Assembly: GCF_003432485.1 (NCBI RefSeq) | Contig: NZ_QVNQ01000012.1 | Location: forward strand, 62,001 to 126,000 | Source: Actinomadura spongiicola | Lineage (GTDB): Bacteria > Actinomycetota > Actinomycetes > Streptosporangiales > Streptosporangiaceae | Direction of reading: 5' to 3' | Length of the DNA stretch: 64,000 nucleotides | Part shown: in pieces, positions 25,129 through 33,182 of the stretch | Layout: every line of letters begins with the position of its first letter | Position numbering within the stretch: position 1 is the first letter of the stretch | Made by a program: the position numbers and the translations under genes | The notes under the pieces: generated by a model | The model's input: only the letters and a program-made list of their open reading frames with translations | What the model was told of the DNA's origin: nothing | Databases searched by the model: none

Positions 25129-25652
25129 TGGACGAGCCTCCTCAGCGCGTCCAGGCACCGGGCCCGGGTCGGTCCGACGCTGCCGACCGGGATGCCGAGC
25201 GCGGCGGCCAGCTCGGCCTGGCTCGACACGACCGCGAACAGCCGCAGCAACGTCCGGCACCGCCGCGGCAGCGCGCCCAGCGCCGCGCCGACCCGGCCGA
25301 CGCGTTCCCGGCCGATCACCACCCGCTCGGGGGGCGCCTCCGGAGCGCGCGGCGCGGGCACCACCGGCAGGTCGCGTCCACGCAGGCGCACCAGGCGCAG
25401 GCTCTCGCGCCGCGCGGTCGTGGCCAGCCAGCATCCGGCGGCCGACGGATCGCGCAGCCCGCCGATCCGTTCGACCAACCGCAGCCACGTGGTCTGCACC
25501 ACGTCGCCGGAATCGGCGTCGTTCAAGTCGTGCGAGCGTGCGATCGACCACAGCAACCCGCTGTACCGCTCCACGAGCCGGGCCCACGCGGCGCCGTCGC
25601 CGTCGCGCGCCCGGACCACCAGCTCGCCCGTACCGTCGTCCTTATGGGCCAC
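25125..25652 (-). CDS. ECF-like RNA polymerase sigma factor (sigma-70 family)
   Basis: 175-residue group IV sigma factor. Region 2 spans about residues 20-90 (LVERYSGLLWSIARSHDLN then VVQTTWLRLVERI, the -10 recognition helix). Region 4 is at the C-terminus (ALGALPRRCRTLLRLFAV followed by QAELAAALGIPVGSVGPTRA, the -35 HTH). The GTG at 25652 has GGGAGGAGAC at ideal spacing; the frame extends upstream without sigma similarity. It is coupled to the small gene and the CHAT gene, so it probably controls this locus or a response governed by it. Confidence 0.88.
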   Translation of the reverse strand: MAHKDDGTGELVVRARDGDGAAWARLVERYSGLLWSIARSHDLNDADSGDVVQTTWLRLVERIGGLRDPSAAGCWLATTARRESLRLVRLRGRDLPVVPAPRAPEAPPERVVIGRERVGRVGAALGALPRRCRTLLRLFAVVSSQAELAAALGIPVGSVGPTRARCLDALRRLVQ

Positions 25653-25747
25653 CGAAGTCTCCTCCCGAGGCCCCCCGCTGACGTTCACCCTAAGGCATAG
25701 AACGGTCACTCCGCGTGGACGGTCGCCAGTTCGCGACCGTGCCGTGC

Positions 25748-26914
25748 TCACGAGGCCACGACCACGCCGAGGCCCGGTAGCACGGGGCGCCCCGCCGGAT
25801 CCAGGACGCGGTCGGCGGCGGTCACCGCGTCGATGCCCTCCGCCGCCGCGAGCCCGGCGATCCGGCCCGCGACGGCCGGCGTCGCGAACGACGTCCCGCT
25901 CCAGGTGGCGTAGCCCTCGAACAGGTCGGGATCGACGCCGCGCACGGGCGGGCGCGTCCCGTCGAACCGCACGAACGCGCTGACGACGTCCACGCCCTGC
26001 GCGCACGCGTCCACCCACCAGCCGTGATTGGAGAACGCGGCGCGGTCATCGCCGTCCAGCGCCGCGACGCCGATGACGGGCTTCATCGCGGCCGGCCAGA
26101 ACGGACGGTCCGTCGCCGCGTTCCCCGCGCACGCCACCACGACGGTGCGGCGGCCGAGCGCCGCCATCGCCCGCGCCAGTAGCGGCGACGGACGATCGTC
26201 GTAGGTGTGGCAGCCGAGCGAGAGGTTGACCACGTCGACGTCGCCCAGCCCGGCGAGCCACTCCAGCGCCCGGATCACCGCCAGTTCGTCGCCGACCCCG
26301 TCGCCGCCGATGACGCGGCGCGCCCGCAACCGCGCCGACGGCGCGTGCCGCAGCACCACGCCAGCGACGAACGTGCCGTGACCGGCCTGCGCGTCCAGTT
26401 CGAAGTCCAGGTCGGCGTCCAGGACCTCCTCCACCTCCGCGCGTTGTTCCTCGTACCAGTCGGTGCCGGCGTACCAGGGGTGCGGCGACAGGCCGGTGTC
26501 GAGGACCGCGACCGTCACGTCCCGGCGCGGCGCCGCCCCGGCCTCGGGGGCGGGCAGCGGCGGGGCCGGACGCGGCAGGTCCGCGGGACCGCTCCACCAC
26601 ATCGGCTGCCCGTGGACGAGATGGTTCGGCGACACGCTCAGCCGCCGGGACCTCCGCTCCGCGCCGAGATCGGCGGCGAGCCCGCACACGTCCACCTTCG
26701 CCCGGGTGCGCAGCCGCAACCGCGTGACACCGCACTCGTCGTGCCGCGAGTCGTACCAGCGCCGCACGAGCGTCTCGGCGGCGCCGGCGTCCGGCCCGGC
26801 GACCAGAAGCTCGTCGCGCCGGATCAGCGCCGGGCGTCCCGGCACCGGCTCCACCACGACCGCGTCGGGATGCCGCGCCAGGATCCGCTCCAGCCGCGCC
26901 TGTTGGTCGAACAT
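25748..26914 (-). CDS. S8 family (subtilisin-like) serine peptidase
   Basis: 388-residue subtilase with a complete triad: Asp139 in VAVLDTGLSPH, His179 in GHGTFVAG, Ser342 in SGTSFATPAVAG, and oxyanion Asn265 in CAGNAA. No signal peptide or lipobox is present, so it should be cytoplasmic, unusual for subtilases. The N-terminal 130 residues are a separate domain of unknown role. It lies 95 bases before the sigma-factor gene on the same strand. The combination with a CHAT protease suggests a proteolytic signalling or defence module. Confidence 0.9.
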   Translation of the reverse strand: MFDQQARLERILARHPDAVVVEPVPGRPALIRRDELLVAGPDAGAAETLVRRWYDSRHDECGVTRLRLRTRAKVDVCGLAADLGAERRSRRLSVSPNHLVHGQPMWWSGPADLPRPAPPLPAPEAGAAPRRDVTVAVLDTGLSPHPWYAGTDWYEEQRAEVEEVLDADLDFELDAQAGHGTFVAGVVLRHAPSARLRARRVIGGDGVGDELAVIRALEWLAGLGDVDVVNLSLGCHTYDDRPSPLLARAMAALGRRTVVVACAGNAATDRPFWPAAMKPVIGVAALDGDDRAAFSNHGWWVDACAQGVDVVSAFVRFDGTRPPVRGVDPDLFEGYATWSGTSFATPAVAGRIAGLAAAEGIDAVTAADRVLDPAGRPVLPGLGVVVAS

Positions 26915-27237
26915 CCGTCCTCGCTTTCGTCACCTGCCCGGCCCCGCACACATCGTGCACGATCGACGACACTTTGTGATCGGAATCGGACGTGGCGGAA
27001 CGGCCGGAGGCGGCCGTCCCCATGCGCGGGTTTCGCCGCGCGTCCCCTCACGAGGCCCTAGGCTTGGACGGGCAGGCCCGGTGAACGGTGTGCATCCTGT
27101 GGTCAAGCGTTCGATAATCCGTGAACTCACAGTGGTGCGACACGTGCCGATGATGCACAATGAGGGACGCGGACGCCGACTTGGGACGTACGAGGCCGTA
27201 GGGGAAGACGAGCCTCGGTACAGATCCAGGAGGTCCG
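26915..27237. other. divergent intergenic region with operator-like palindrome
   Basis: 323 bases separating the S8 protease gene from DUF3145. It holds the palindrome described at 26952-26963 and should contain promoters for both directions. I see no gene, tRNA or strong hairpin besides that. Confidence 0.5.
26952..26963. promoter_or_regulatory. perfect 12-bp palindrome upstream of the S8 protease gene
   Basis: ATCGTGCACGAT is a perfect palindrome 38 bases before the protease start codon, flanked by CACAC on the left and a CACTTTGTG segment on the right. Position and symmetry suit an operator for a dimeric regulator. No regulator is identified. Confidence 0.3.
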
Positions 27238-27732
27238 GTGACCGCACGTGGCGTTTTCTACGTCCACTCCGCGCCGCCTGCGCTGAGCCCGCACATCGAG
27301 TGGGCCGCCGCAGGTGTTCTAGGTGTGCCCGTTTCCCTTGAATGGACCGATCAGGCGGCCGCGCCGGGAACGCTGCGCGCCGAGCTTCATTGGGAGGGGA
27401 GGCCGGGTACCGCCGCGGGCATCACCTCGGCGCTGCGAACGTGGAAGCTGGTGCGCTTCGAGGCCACCGAGGATCCCACGCCGGGCACCGACGGCGTCCG
27501 TTTCAGCTTCACCCCGTCCCTCGGGGTGTTCTCGGGCGTGATCGGTGCCAACGGCGACATCATGGTCCCCGAGGACCGGCTCCGGTCCGTCATGGCGAAC
27601 GCCGCCGTCGGCAAGACCACCCTGGAGCACGAGCTGGACCGCCTGCTCGGCACCCCCTGGGACAACGAGCTCGAGCCCTTCCGCCGGGCGGGCGACGGCG
27701 CCCCCGTCCGCTGGCTGCACGCCGCCGTGTGA
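27238..27732 (+). CDS. DUF3145 domain-containing protein
   Basis: 164-residue soluble actinobacterial protein, clearly DUF3145: it begins TARGVFYVHSAPPALSPHIE and includes VRFSFTPSLGVFSGVIGANG and a C-terminal GTPWDNELEPFRRAGDG. GTG start preceded by a purine-rich AGGAGGTCC at good spacing. Function unknown; the family is widely conserved and chromosomal in actinomycetes, so a housekeeping role is likely. A strong terminator follows at 27867. Confidence 0.9.
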   Translation: MTARGVFYVHSAPPALSPHIEWAAAGVLGVPVSLEWTDQAAAPGTLRAELHWEGRPGTAAGITSALRTWKLVRFEATEDPTPGTDGVRFSFTPSLGVFSGVIGANGDIMVPEDRLRSVMANAAVGKTTLEHELDRLLGTPWDNELEPFRRAGDGAPVRWLHAAV

Positions 27733-27866
27733 GCCCGGTGACCGGCTGACGCCGGCCCCTCGGTGCGTGCCCGCCCCGCAACGTGCGCGCCCCGCCCGGG
27801 GTATCCCCGGCACGGCAGCTGAGCGGCGGCCACACCCCCACACCGAGGCCGCCGCCGCACAGCGAA

Positions 27867-27898
27867 ACGGCCCGGCGAGCATCCGCTCGCCGGGCCGT
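27867..27898 (+). terminator. intrinsic terminator-like hairpin after DUF3145
   Basis: Perfect 14-bp stem ACGGCCCGGCGAGC / GCTCGCCGGGCCGT with an ATCC loop, 134 bases after the DUF3145 stop. Confidence 0.65.
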
Positions 27899-28163
27899 CC
27901 CCGTCCCCGGGCCACAACCGCTCCTGGAGCGCGTCGGCATGACGGTGTTGAGCGGTGACGGCACCCGATGCCGAGCCGTCGCCAGGCGAGAGACAGCGCG
28001 GCGAGCGAGGGCCCACGCCGGTCCGTGTCCGTCTGGAGACCGAAACGCTCGTGGGGCACGTGCGTCAGCGTGACGGTGTTGAACGGTCGTGGGGCGCGTG
28101 CGCTCCGCGTCAGAGTGGGTGAACGGTGGTGGCGTTCGTCATTGAGGGCGCAGGCGGGTGCGA

Positions 28164-28203
28164 AAGGGCCCGGCGAGCGAGGTGCCGTGCTCGTCGGGCC
28201 CTT
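28164..28203 (-). terminator. terminator-like hairpin after fabF
   Basis: The arms 28164-28178 and 28189-28203 pair over 15 positions with one mismatched position that becomes a G-U pair in one strand's RNA. It begins 14 bases beyond the fabF stop and carries AAGGGCCCG / CGGGCCCTT ends, a typical actinomycete terminator. Confidence 0.7.
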
Positions 28204-28217
28204 CGGGTGGGTGGAGG

Positions 28218-29525
28218 TCAGAGGGCGCGTTCGAAGACGACCGACACGTTGTGGCCGCCGAAGCCGAACGAGTTGCTGAGCGCCGCGGCCGGGCCGTCGG
28301 GGAGCTTGCGCGGCTCGTCGCGCACGATGTCCAGGTCGACCTCGTCGTCGAGGTCCTCCAGGTTGGCGACGAACGGGACGAGGCCCTCCTTCAGCGCCAG
28401 GATCGTGAAGATCGACTCCAGGGCGCCGGCGCCGCCGAGCAGATGTCCGGTCATCGACTTGGTGGCGGTGATGACCACCTTGCTCGCGGCCTCCTCGCCG
28501 AGCCCGGCCTTGGTCGAGGCGAGTTCGGCGACGTCACCGGCGGGCGTCGAGGTGGCGTGCGCGTTGATGTGGATGATGTCGGACGGTTCGAGCCCGGCGT
28601 CGGCGAGGGCCCGCTGCATCGCCTTGGCCTGCCCGGAGCCGGTCGGCTCGGGCAGCACGATGTCGAACGCGTCGTTGGAGTAGCCCGCGCCTGACGCGAT
28701 GCCGTAGACCCGCGCGCCACGGGCCCGGGCGTGCTCCTCCGATTCCAGGATCATCACCGCCGCGCCCTCACCGAGGACGAACCCGTCCCGGTTCTTGTCG
28801 TAGGGCCGGGACGCGCGCTCCGGCTCCTCGTTGCGGGTCGACAGGGCGCGCATGGAGCCGAACGACGCCATCTGCAACGGGTGGATGCACGCCTCCGTGC
28901 CGCCGCAGATGATCACGTCGGCGCGGCCCGTCCGGATCATGTCGATGGCGTAGCCGACGGCCTCACCGCTGGACGCGCACGCGCTGACCAGGGCGTGTGA
29001 GCCGGCCGTCGCGCCGAACTCGATCCCGACGTGCCCGGCCGCCCCGTTCGGCATCAGCATCGGGACGGTGAAGGGGGACACACGCGCCCAACCCTTCTCC
29101 TTGTACACGTCGTAGCTGTTCAGCGCGGTGTGCAGGCCACCGATGCCGCTGGACACCACGACCCCGAGCCGATCGCGGTCCACCACGAAACCGCCCTCGA
29201 CACCGGCCTTGTCCATGCCCTTCTGGGGTTTCCCGCCGGTGGACGGCGCGAACCCGGCGTCCGTCCAGGCCTCCCGCGCGGCGACCAGCGCGATCGCCTG
29301 GTTGCGGTCGAGGCGGCGCAGCGACTGTTTGGGCAGGACCGTGTCCGGTTGCACCTTCAGCGTGGCGGCGAACCGGACCGGCAGGTTCTCGACGTCGTCC
29401 CAGTCCAGTCTCCGTACCCCGGACTCTCCGGCGAGCAGGGCGGACCAGGTCGACGGCACGTCTCCGCCGAGTGGGGTCGTTGCACCGAGACCCGTCACGA
29501 CGACTCTGGTCTGGCTCTTGCTCAT
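28218..29525 (-). CDS. fabF: beta-ketoacyl-ACP synthase II
   Basis: Elongating ketosynthase of type II fatty-acid synthesis, 435 residues, condensing malonyl-ACP with acyl-ACP in the cytoplasm. The catalytic triad is present: Cys in LVSACASSGEAVG, His in INAHATSTPAGD, and His in NSFGFGGHNVSV. ATG start with GGAGCAGCC before it. It is the last gene of the fabD-fabH-acpP-fabF operon, 92 bases after acpP, and is followed by a terminator. Confidence 0.95.
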   Translation of the reverse strand: MSKSQTRVVVTGLGATTPLGGDVPSTWSALLAGESGVRRLDWDDVENLPVRFAATLKVQPDTVLPKQSLRRLDRNQAIALVAAREAWTDAGFAPSTGGKPQKGMDKAGVEGGFVVDRDRLGVVVSSGIGGLHTALNSYDVYKEKGWARVSPFTVPMLMPNGAAGHVGIEFGATAGSHALVSACASSGEAVGYAIDMIRTGRADVIICGGTEACIHPLQMASFGSMRALSTRNEEPERASRPYDKNRDGFVLGEGAAVMILESEEHARARGARVYGIASGAGYSNDAFDIVLPEPTGSGQAKAMQRALADAGLEPSDIIHINAHATSTPAGDVAELASTKAGLGEEAASKVVITATKSMTGHLLGGAGALESIFTILALKEGLVPFVANLEDLDDEVDLDIVRDEPRKLPDGPAAALSNSFGFGGHNVSVVFERAL

Positions 29526-29617
29526 GGTGGCTGCTCCTTGCGGGCTGGAGAGGGGATGGGACCGGGCGCGCCGCGGGGTTCCCGTCCGGAACCCGCGGCG
29601 CGCCCGCCCCGTGTCGT

Positions 29618-29878
29618 TCAGCTCTTGGCGGGGGCCTTCTGGACGTAGTCCACGACGTCCTTGACCGTCTTCAGGTTGCGCAGCTCGTCGTCGGGAATTT
29701 CGACGCCGAACTGGTCCTGGGCGGCGACGGCGATCTCCACCATCGACAGCGAGTCGATGTCGAGGTCGTCGATGAAGTTCTTCTCCGGGGTCACCTCGGC
29801 CTTGTCGATGCCGACGATTTCATCGATGATCTCCGCGAGGCCGTCCAGGATCTGCTGTTCGGTGGCGACTTCTGCCAT
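29618..29878 (-). CDS. acpP: acyl carrier protein
   Basis: 86-residue acidic acyl carrier protein of fatty-acid synthesis. The phosphopantetheine serine is in DDLDIDSLSMVE, the standard DSL motif. Helices I-IV match the family and the protein ends in a short Lys-containing tail, APAKS. ATG with AAGGAGAAAC upstream. It lies between fabH and fabF in the classical actinomycete order. Confidence 0.95.
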   Translation of the reverse strand: MAEVATEQQILDGLAEIIDEIVGIDKAEVTPEKNFIDDLDIDSLSMVEIAVAAQDQFGVEIPDDELRNLKTVKDVVDYVQKAPAKS

Positions 29879-29933
29879 GGTCTGCGTTTCTCCTTCGGTG
29901 GTTGGTCCAGAGCCTGTGAGAAGGCGTGACGGC

Positions 29934-30902
29934 CTACGGGATCTGGATGACTTGGGCAGCGTAGGACAGCCCGGCGCCGAACCCGACCAGCAGGGCCGGT
30001 GCGCCGGACGGCACGTCGCCGCGTTCGATCATGCGGGACAGGGCCAGGGGGATGGAGGCCCCGGAGGTGTTGCCGGACTGGACGATGTCGTCGGCCACGA
30101 CCGCGTTGACGGCCTTCAGCCTGCGGGCGATCGCCTCGATGATCCGCAGGTTGGCCTGGTGGGGGACGACGGCGGCGAGCTCCTCGGGCTTGATCCCGGC
30201 GCGTTCGCACGCCTGCGCCGCGACCGGGGCGATGGCCGTGGTCGCCCAGCGGAAGACCGACTGCCCCTCCTGCCGGATGAACGAGTGCCGGTCCTCAATG
30301 ATGATCTTGTCGTATTTGTCGCCGGCACTGCCCCAGACGACCGGGCCGATGCCGGGGGAGTCGCTTCCCGCGACGACCGCGGCGCCCGCTCCGTCCGCGA
30401 AGATGATGCAGGTCGAGCGGTCCGTCCAGTCGATCCACTGGGACATCTTCTCCGCGCCGACGACCAGCACGTTGCGGGCGTTCCCGGCGCGGACGGCCGC
30501 ACTGGCGGTGGCCAGCGCGTAACAGAACCCGGCGCACGCGGCGTTCAGGTCGAAGGCGCCGGGCGCGTCGATGCCGAGGCGGTGCGCGACCTGCGGGGCG
30601 TAGCCCGGCATCGGCGACTCCGCCGAGCAGGTCGCGAGGATCACCAGGTCGATGTCGGACGGGTCGAGGCCGCTGCCCGCGAGGGCCTTGCCGCCCGCGT
30701 GCACGCCCAGTTCGACGATGCCCTCGTCGTCGCCCGCGATTCGGCGCTCGGCGATGCCGACGCGGGTGCGGATCCATTCGTCGTCGGTGTCGACGGTCCG
30801 CGCGATCTCGTCGTTGGTGACGATCCGCGCCGGCCGGTAGTCGCCGAACGCCAGGACCCGGGCCCCGGCCCGCGCGTCGGGGATCTGCAGCCCGCCGCTC
30901 AT
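29934..30902 (-). CDS. fabH: beta-ketoacyl-ACP synthase III
   Basis: Initiating ketosynthase that condenses an acyl-CoA primer with malonyl-ACP. 322 residues. The Cys-His-Asn triad is visible: Cys in NAACAGFCYAL, His in VVPHQANLRI, Asn in QSGNTSGASIPLAL. The ATG at 30902 overlaps the fabD stop (ATGA), so the two are translationally coupled. In actinomycetes FabH prefers branched primers; that preference is known of the family, not seen here. Confidence 0.95.
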   Translation of the reverse strand: MSGGLQIPDARAGARVLAFGDYRPARIVTNDEIARTVDTDDEWIRTRVGIAERRIAGDDEGIVELGVHAGGKALAGSGLDPSDIDLVILATCSAESPMPGYAPQVAHRLGIDAPGAFDLNAACAGFCYALATASAAVRAGNARNVLVVGAEKMSQWIDWTDRSTCIIFADGAGAAVVAGSDSPGIGPVVWGSAGDKYDKIIIEDRHSFIRQEGQSVFRWATTAIAPVAAQACERAGIKPEELAAVVPHQANLRIIEAIARRLKAVNAVVADDIVQSGNTSGASIPLALSRMIERGDVPSGAPALLVGFGAGLSYAAQVIQIP

Positions 30903-31819
30903 GAGGCGTGCGCCTTGATCAGCTCGCGGGCCTTGTCGAGATCGTCGGGGGTCTTGAGGGCGACGCGCTCGACGCCCGGCAGCTCGCGGCGGGCGAGGCC
31001 GGTGAGCGTCCCCCCGGGCGGCAACTCGATGATCGCGGTGACGCCGAGGTCGCGCATGGTGGCCATGCACAGGTCCCAGCGGACGGGCGCGCTGACCTGC
31101 TCGACGAGCCGCGTCACGAAGTCCTGCCCGGACTCGACGACGGCGCCGTCGCGGTTCTGCAGCAGCCGCGTGCGCGGGTCGGCGACGGGCGCGCCGGACG
31201 TGACGCGGCGGAGCGCGTCGACGGCGGGCGCCATGTGCTCGGTGTGGAACGCCCCGGCGACCGACAGCGAGCGCAGCCGCGCCTTCGAAGGTGGTTCGTC
31301 CGCGAACTCGGCGAGGTTCCGCACCGTCCCGGCGGCGACGATCTGACCGGCGCCGTTGACGTTGGCGGCGGTGAGCCCGTGCTTGTCGATGGAGGCGAGG
31401 ACCTCGTCGGGGTCGCCGCCGAGCACCGCCGTCATCCCGGTCTCGGTGACGGCGGCGGCGTCGGCCATCGCGCGTCCCCGCTCCCGGACGAGGACCAGCG
31501 CCGTCTCCGGCGACAGGACCCCGGCGATCGCGGCGGCGGCCAGCTCCCCGACGCTGTGCCCGGCCACCACGTCCGGAACGCCGTCGACACCGTCGTAGAG
31601 GGCCTCGTGGCCGGCGATCGCGGCGGCGACCAGCAGCGGCTGCGCCACCGCGGTGTCACGGATCTCCTCGGCGTCCGCGACCGTCCCGTACCGGACCAGG
31701 TCGAGCCCGGTCACGGCGGACCACCACGCCAGACGATCGGCGACGCCGGGTATCTCTAGCCATGGCTGCAGAAAGCCGGGGGTCTGAGCGCCCTGGCCGG
31801 GCGATGCGAGGAGGATCAC
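30899..31819 (-). CDS. fabD: malonyl-CoA:ACP acyltransferase
   Basis: Loads malonyl groups onto ACP. 306 residues. It begins ILLASPGQGAQTPGFL, the usual acyltransferase start, and carries the nucleophile in VVAGHSVGELAAAAI and His in SVAGAFHTEHM. GTG start after GCGAGGAG-like sequence on the minus strand. First structural gene of the fab operon, following fasR by 97 bases. Confidence 0.95.
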   Translation of the reverse strand: MILLASPGQGAQTPGFLQPWLEIPGVADRLAWWSAVTGLDLVRYGTVADAEEIRDTAVAQPLLVAAAIAGHEALYDGVDGVPDVVAGHSVGELAAAAIAGVLSPETALVLVRERGRAMADAAAVTETGMTAVLGGDPDEVLASIDKHGLTAANVNGAGQIVAAGTVRNLAEFADEPPSKARLRSLSVAGAFHTEHMAPAVDALRRVTSGAPVADPRTRLLQNRDGAVVESGQDFVTRLVEQVSAPVRWDLCMATMRDLGVTAIIELPPGGTLTGLARRELPGVERVALKTPDDLDKARELIKAHAS

Positions 31820-31916
31820 AGCGTCCAGCCTGCCGCGATCGCCCCATCCCTCACGATGCGGATCGGCACGAACTTTGGTCGGACCCCTTTGTACGACCCC
31901 TACAACCTCAAGGTCA
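31820..31916 (-). promoter_or_regulatory. fasR-fabD intergenic region, candidate fab promoter/operator
   Basis: 97 bases. Read on the minus strand it holds a near direct repeat TTGTAGGGGTC followed closely by ACAAAGGGGTC, a plausible regulator or polymerase site. In Streptomyces FasR binds between fasR and fabD and activates the operon; equivalence here is inference. Confidence 0.35.
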
Positions 31917-33086
31917 TCAGCGTTTTTGGAAACGGCCGAGGACGAGCGCGATACGGAGGGTGAAAGCGTTGCGGCCGTCGGTGGGGGCGAGGCCGGTCAA
32001 CTCGCTGACGCGCCGCAGCCGGTACCGGACCGTGTTGGGGTGGACGAACAGCAGCCGCGCGGTGGCCTCCAGCGAGGAGCCCTGTTCGAGGTAGGTGGTG
32101 AGCGTGTCGAGGAGCGGGGCGCCCGCGGCGAGCATCGGGTTGTAGACGTTGTCGACCAGATAGCGGCGCGCCTCGTCGTCACCGTCCAGCGCCCGTTCGG
32201 GCAGCAGCTCCGTCGCGTGGACGGGACGCGGCGCGTCCGGCCAGCCCGCGGCGGCGCGGAGCCCGGCGACGGCGGCGTGGGCGGAGCGGGTCGAGTCGTA
32301 GAGGTCGCCGACGCGGGGGCCGACGACCACCGGCCCCGGCCCGCACTTGGCGGCGATCGGACGGGCCGCCTCCATCGGGTCGGCGTCGCCGCCGACGATG
32401 ACGATGACACGGTGCCCCTGCACGCCCGCCAGCACGTCGGACCTGGCACGGCGCCCGGCGAGCTGCATCTGGTCGATGGTGACCTCGGGCTCCTCGTCCT
32501 CCGGGGTGAACCCGGCGACGACGGTGACGGGCTTGGACGTCCAGCCGAGCGCGGCGGCCCACGAGTGCATCCCGTCGTCGACCTCGCCGCGCAGCACCGC
32601 GTTGACGACGAGGGCCTCCAGCCGCGCGTCCCAGGCGGCGCGGGTCTCGGCGGCACGCGCGTACACCTGCGCGGCGCCGAACGCGACGTCCCTGGTGTAG
32701 CGGAGGATCGCCTCGCGGAGCTGCGCCTCGCCGCCGGGCGCGGCCAGCTCGTCCAGCCGGGTCTCGACCACGTCGATGATGACGCGCACCATGTCGATGG
32801 TGTGCTGGAGCTTGATGGCGCGGAGCAGGTCGCGGGGCGCGGTGCCGAACACCTCACCGGCGATGGCCGGGCGGGTCCGCTCGTTGTTCTTGAACCATTC
32901 GACGAACGCGGCGATGCCCGCCTGGGCGACGAGACCGATCCAGGAGCGCTGGTCGGCGGGCATGCGCCGGAACCAGGGGAGCTGCTCCTCCATGCGGTTC
33001 AGCGCCGCGGTGCCGAACGTCCCCATGGCCTTCTCCAGGCGCTGGGTCGTCTGCTCACGTATCTCGGTCTCGCTCGCGGTGTCCAC
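31917..33086 (-). CDS. fasR: PucR-type regulator FasR of fatty-acid synthesis
   Basis: 389-residue regulator with a C-terminal PucR-type helix-turn-helix: LEQGSSLEATARLLFVHPN then TVRYRLRRVSELTGL. The N-terminal and middle regions are helical with a GGDEF-like degenerate middle domain. Its place directly before fabD-fabH-acpP-fabF is the same as Streptomyces FasR, the activator of fatty-acid genes. The GTG at 33086 has its GGGGAG almost touching it, so the true start might be a little downstream, for example at a later ATG near AMGTFG. Confidence 0.9.
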   Translation of the reverse strand: MDTASETEIREQTTQRLEKAMGTFGTAALNRMEEQLPWFRRMPADQRSWIGLVAQAGIAAFVEWFKNNERTRPAIAGEVFGTAPRDLLRAIKLQHTIDMVRVIIDVVETRLDELAAPGGEAQLREAILRYTRDVAFGAAQVYARAAETRAAWDARLEALVVNAVLRGEVDDGMHSWAAALGWTSKPVTVVAGFTPEDEEPEVTIDQMQLAGRRARSDVLAGVQGHRVIVIVGGDADPMEAARPIAAKCGPGPVVVGPRVGDLYDSTRSAHAAVAGLRAAAGWPDAPRPVHATELLPERALDGDDEARRYLVDNVYNPMLAAGAPLLDTLTTYLEQGSSLEATARLLFVHPNTVRYRLRRVSELTGLAPTDGRNAFTLRIALVLGRFQKR

Positions 33087-33182
33087 CTCCCCAGGGTGCC
33101 ATCACGCCGGTGATGGCCCGGCCCGAGGTCAGCCGGGTGTCACTTGGACAGGCCGTCCGAGCCCGCGGGTACGGTGCGAGGC

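Larger units (their letters stand above)
27733..28217. other. convergent intergenic region with repeated motifs
   Basis: 485 bases between convergent DUF3145 and fabF. It holds two strong hairpins (listed separately). Between them are short direct similarities: TGACGGTGTTGAGCGG near 27939 and TGACGGTGTTGAACGG near 28070, and CGTGGGGCACGTGCG near 28050 and CGTGGGGCGCGTGCG near 28088. I see no gene in it. Confidence 0.5.

Noticed and set aside
28218..33086. Type II polyketide cluster
   Set aside because: Gene order fabD-fabH-acpP-fabF with fasR and no cyclase, aromatase or chain-length factor is the primary fatty-acid synthase locus.
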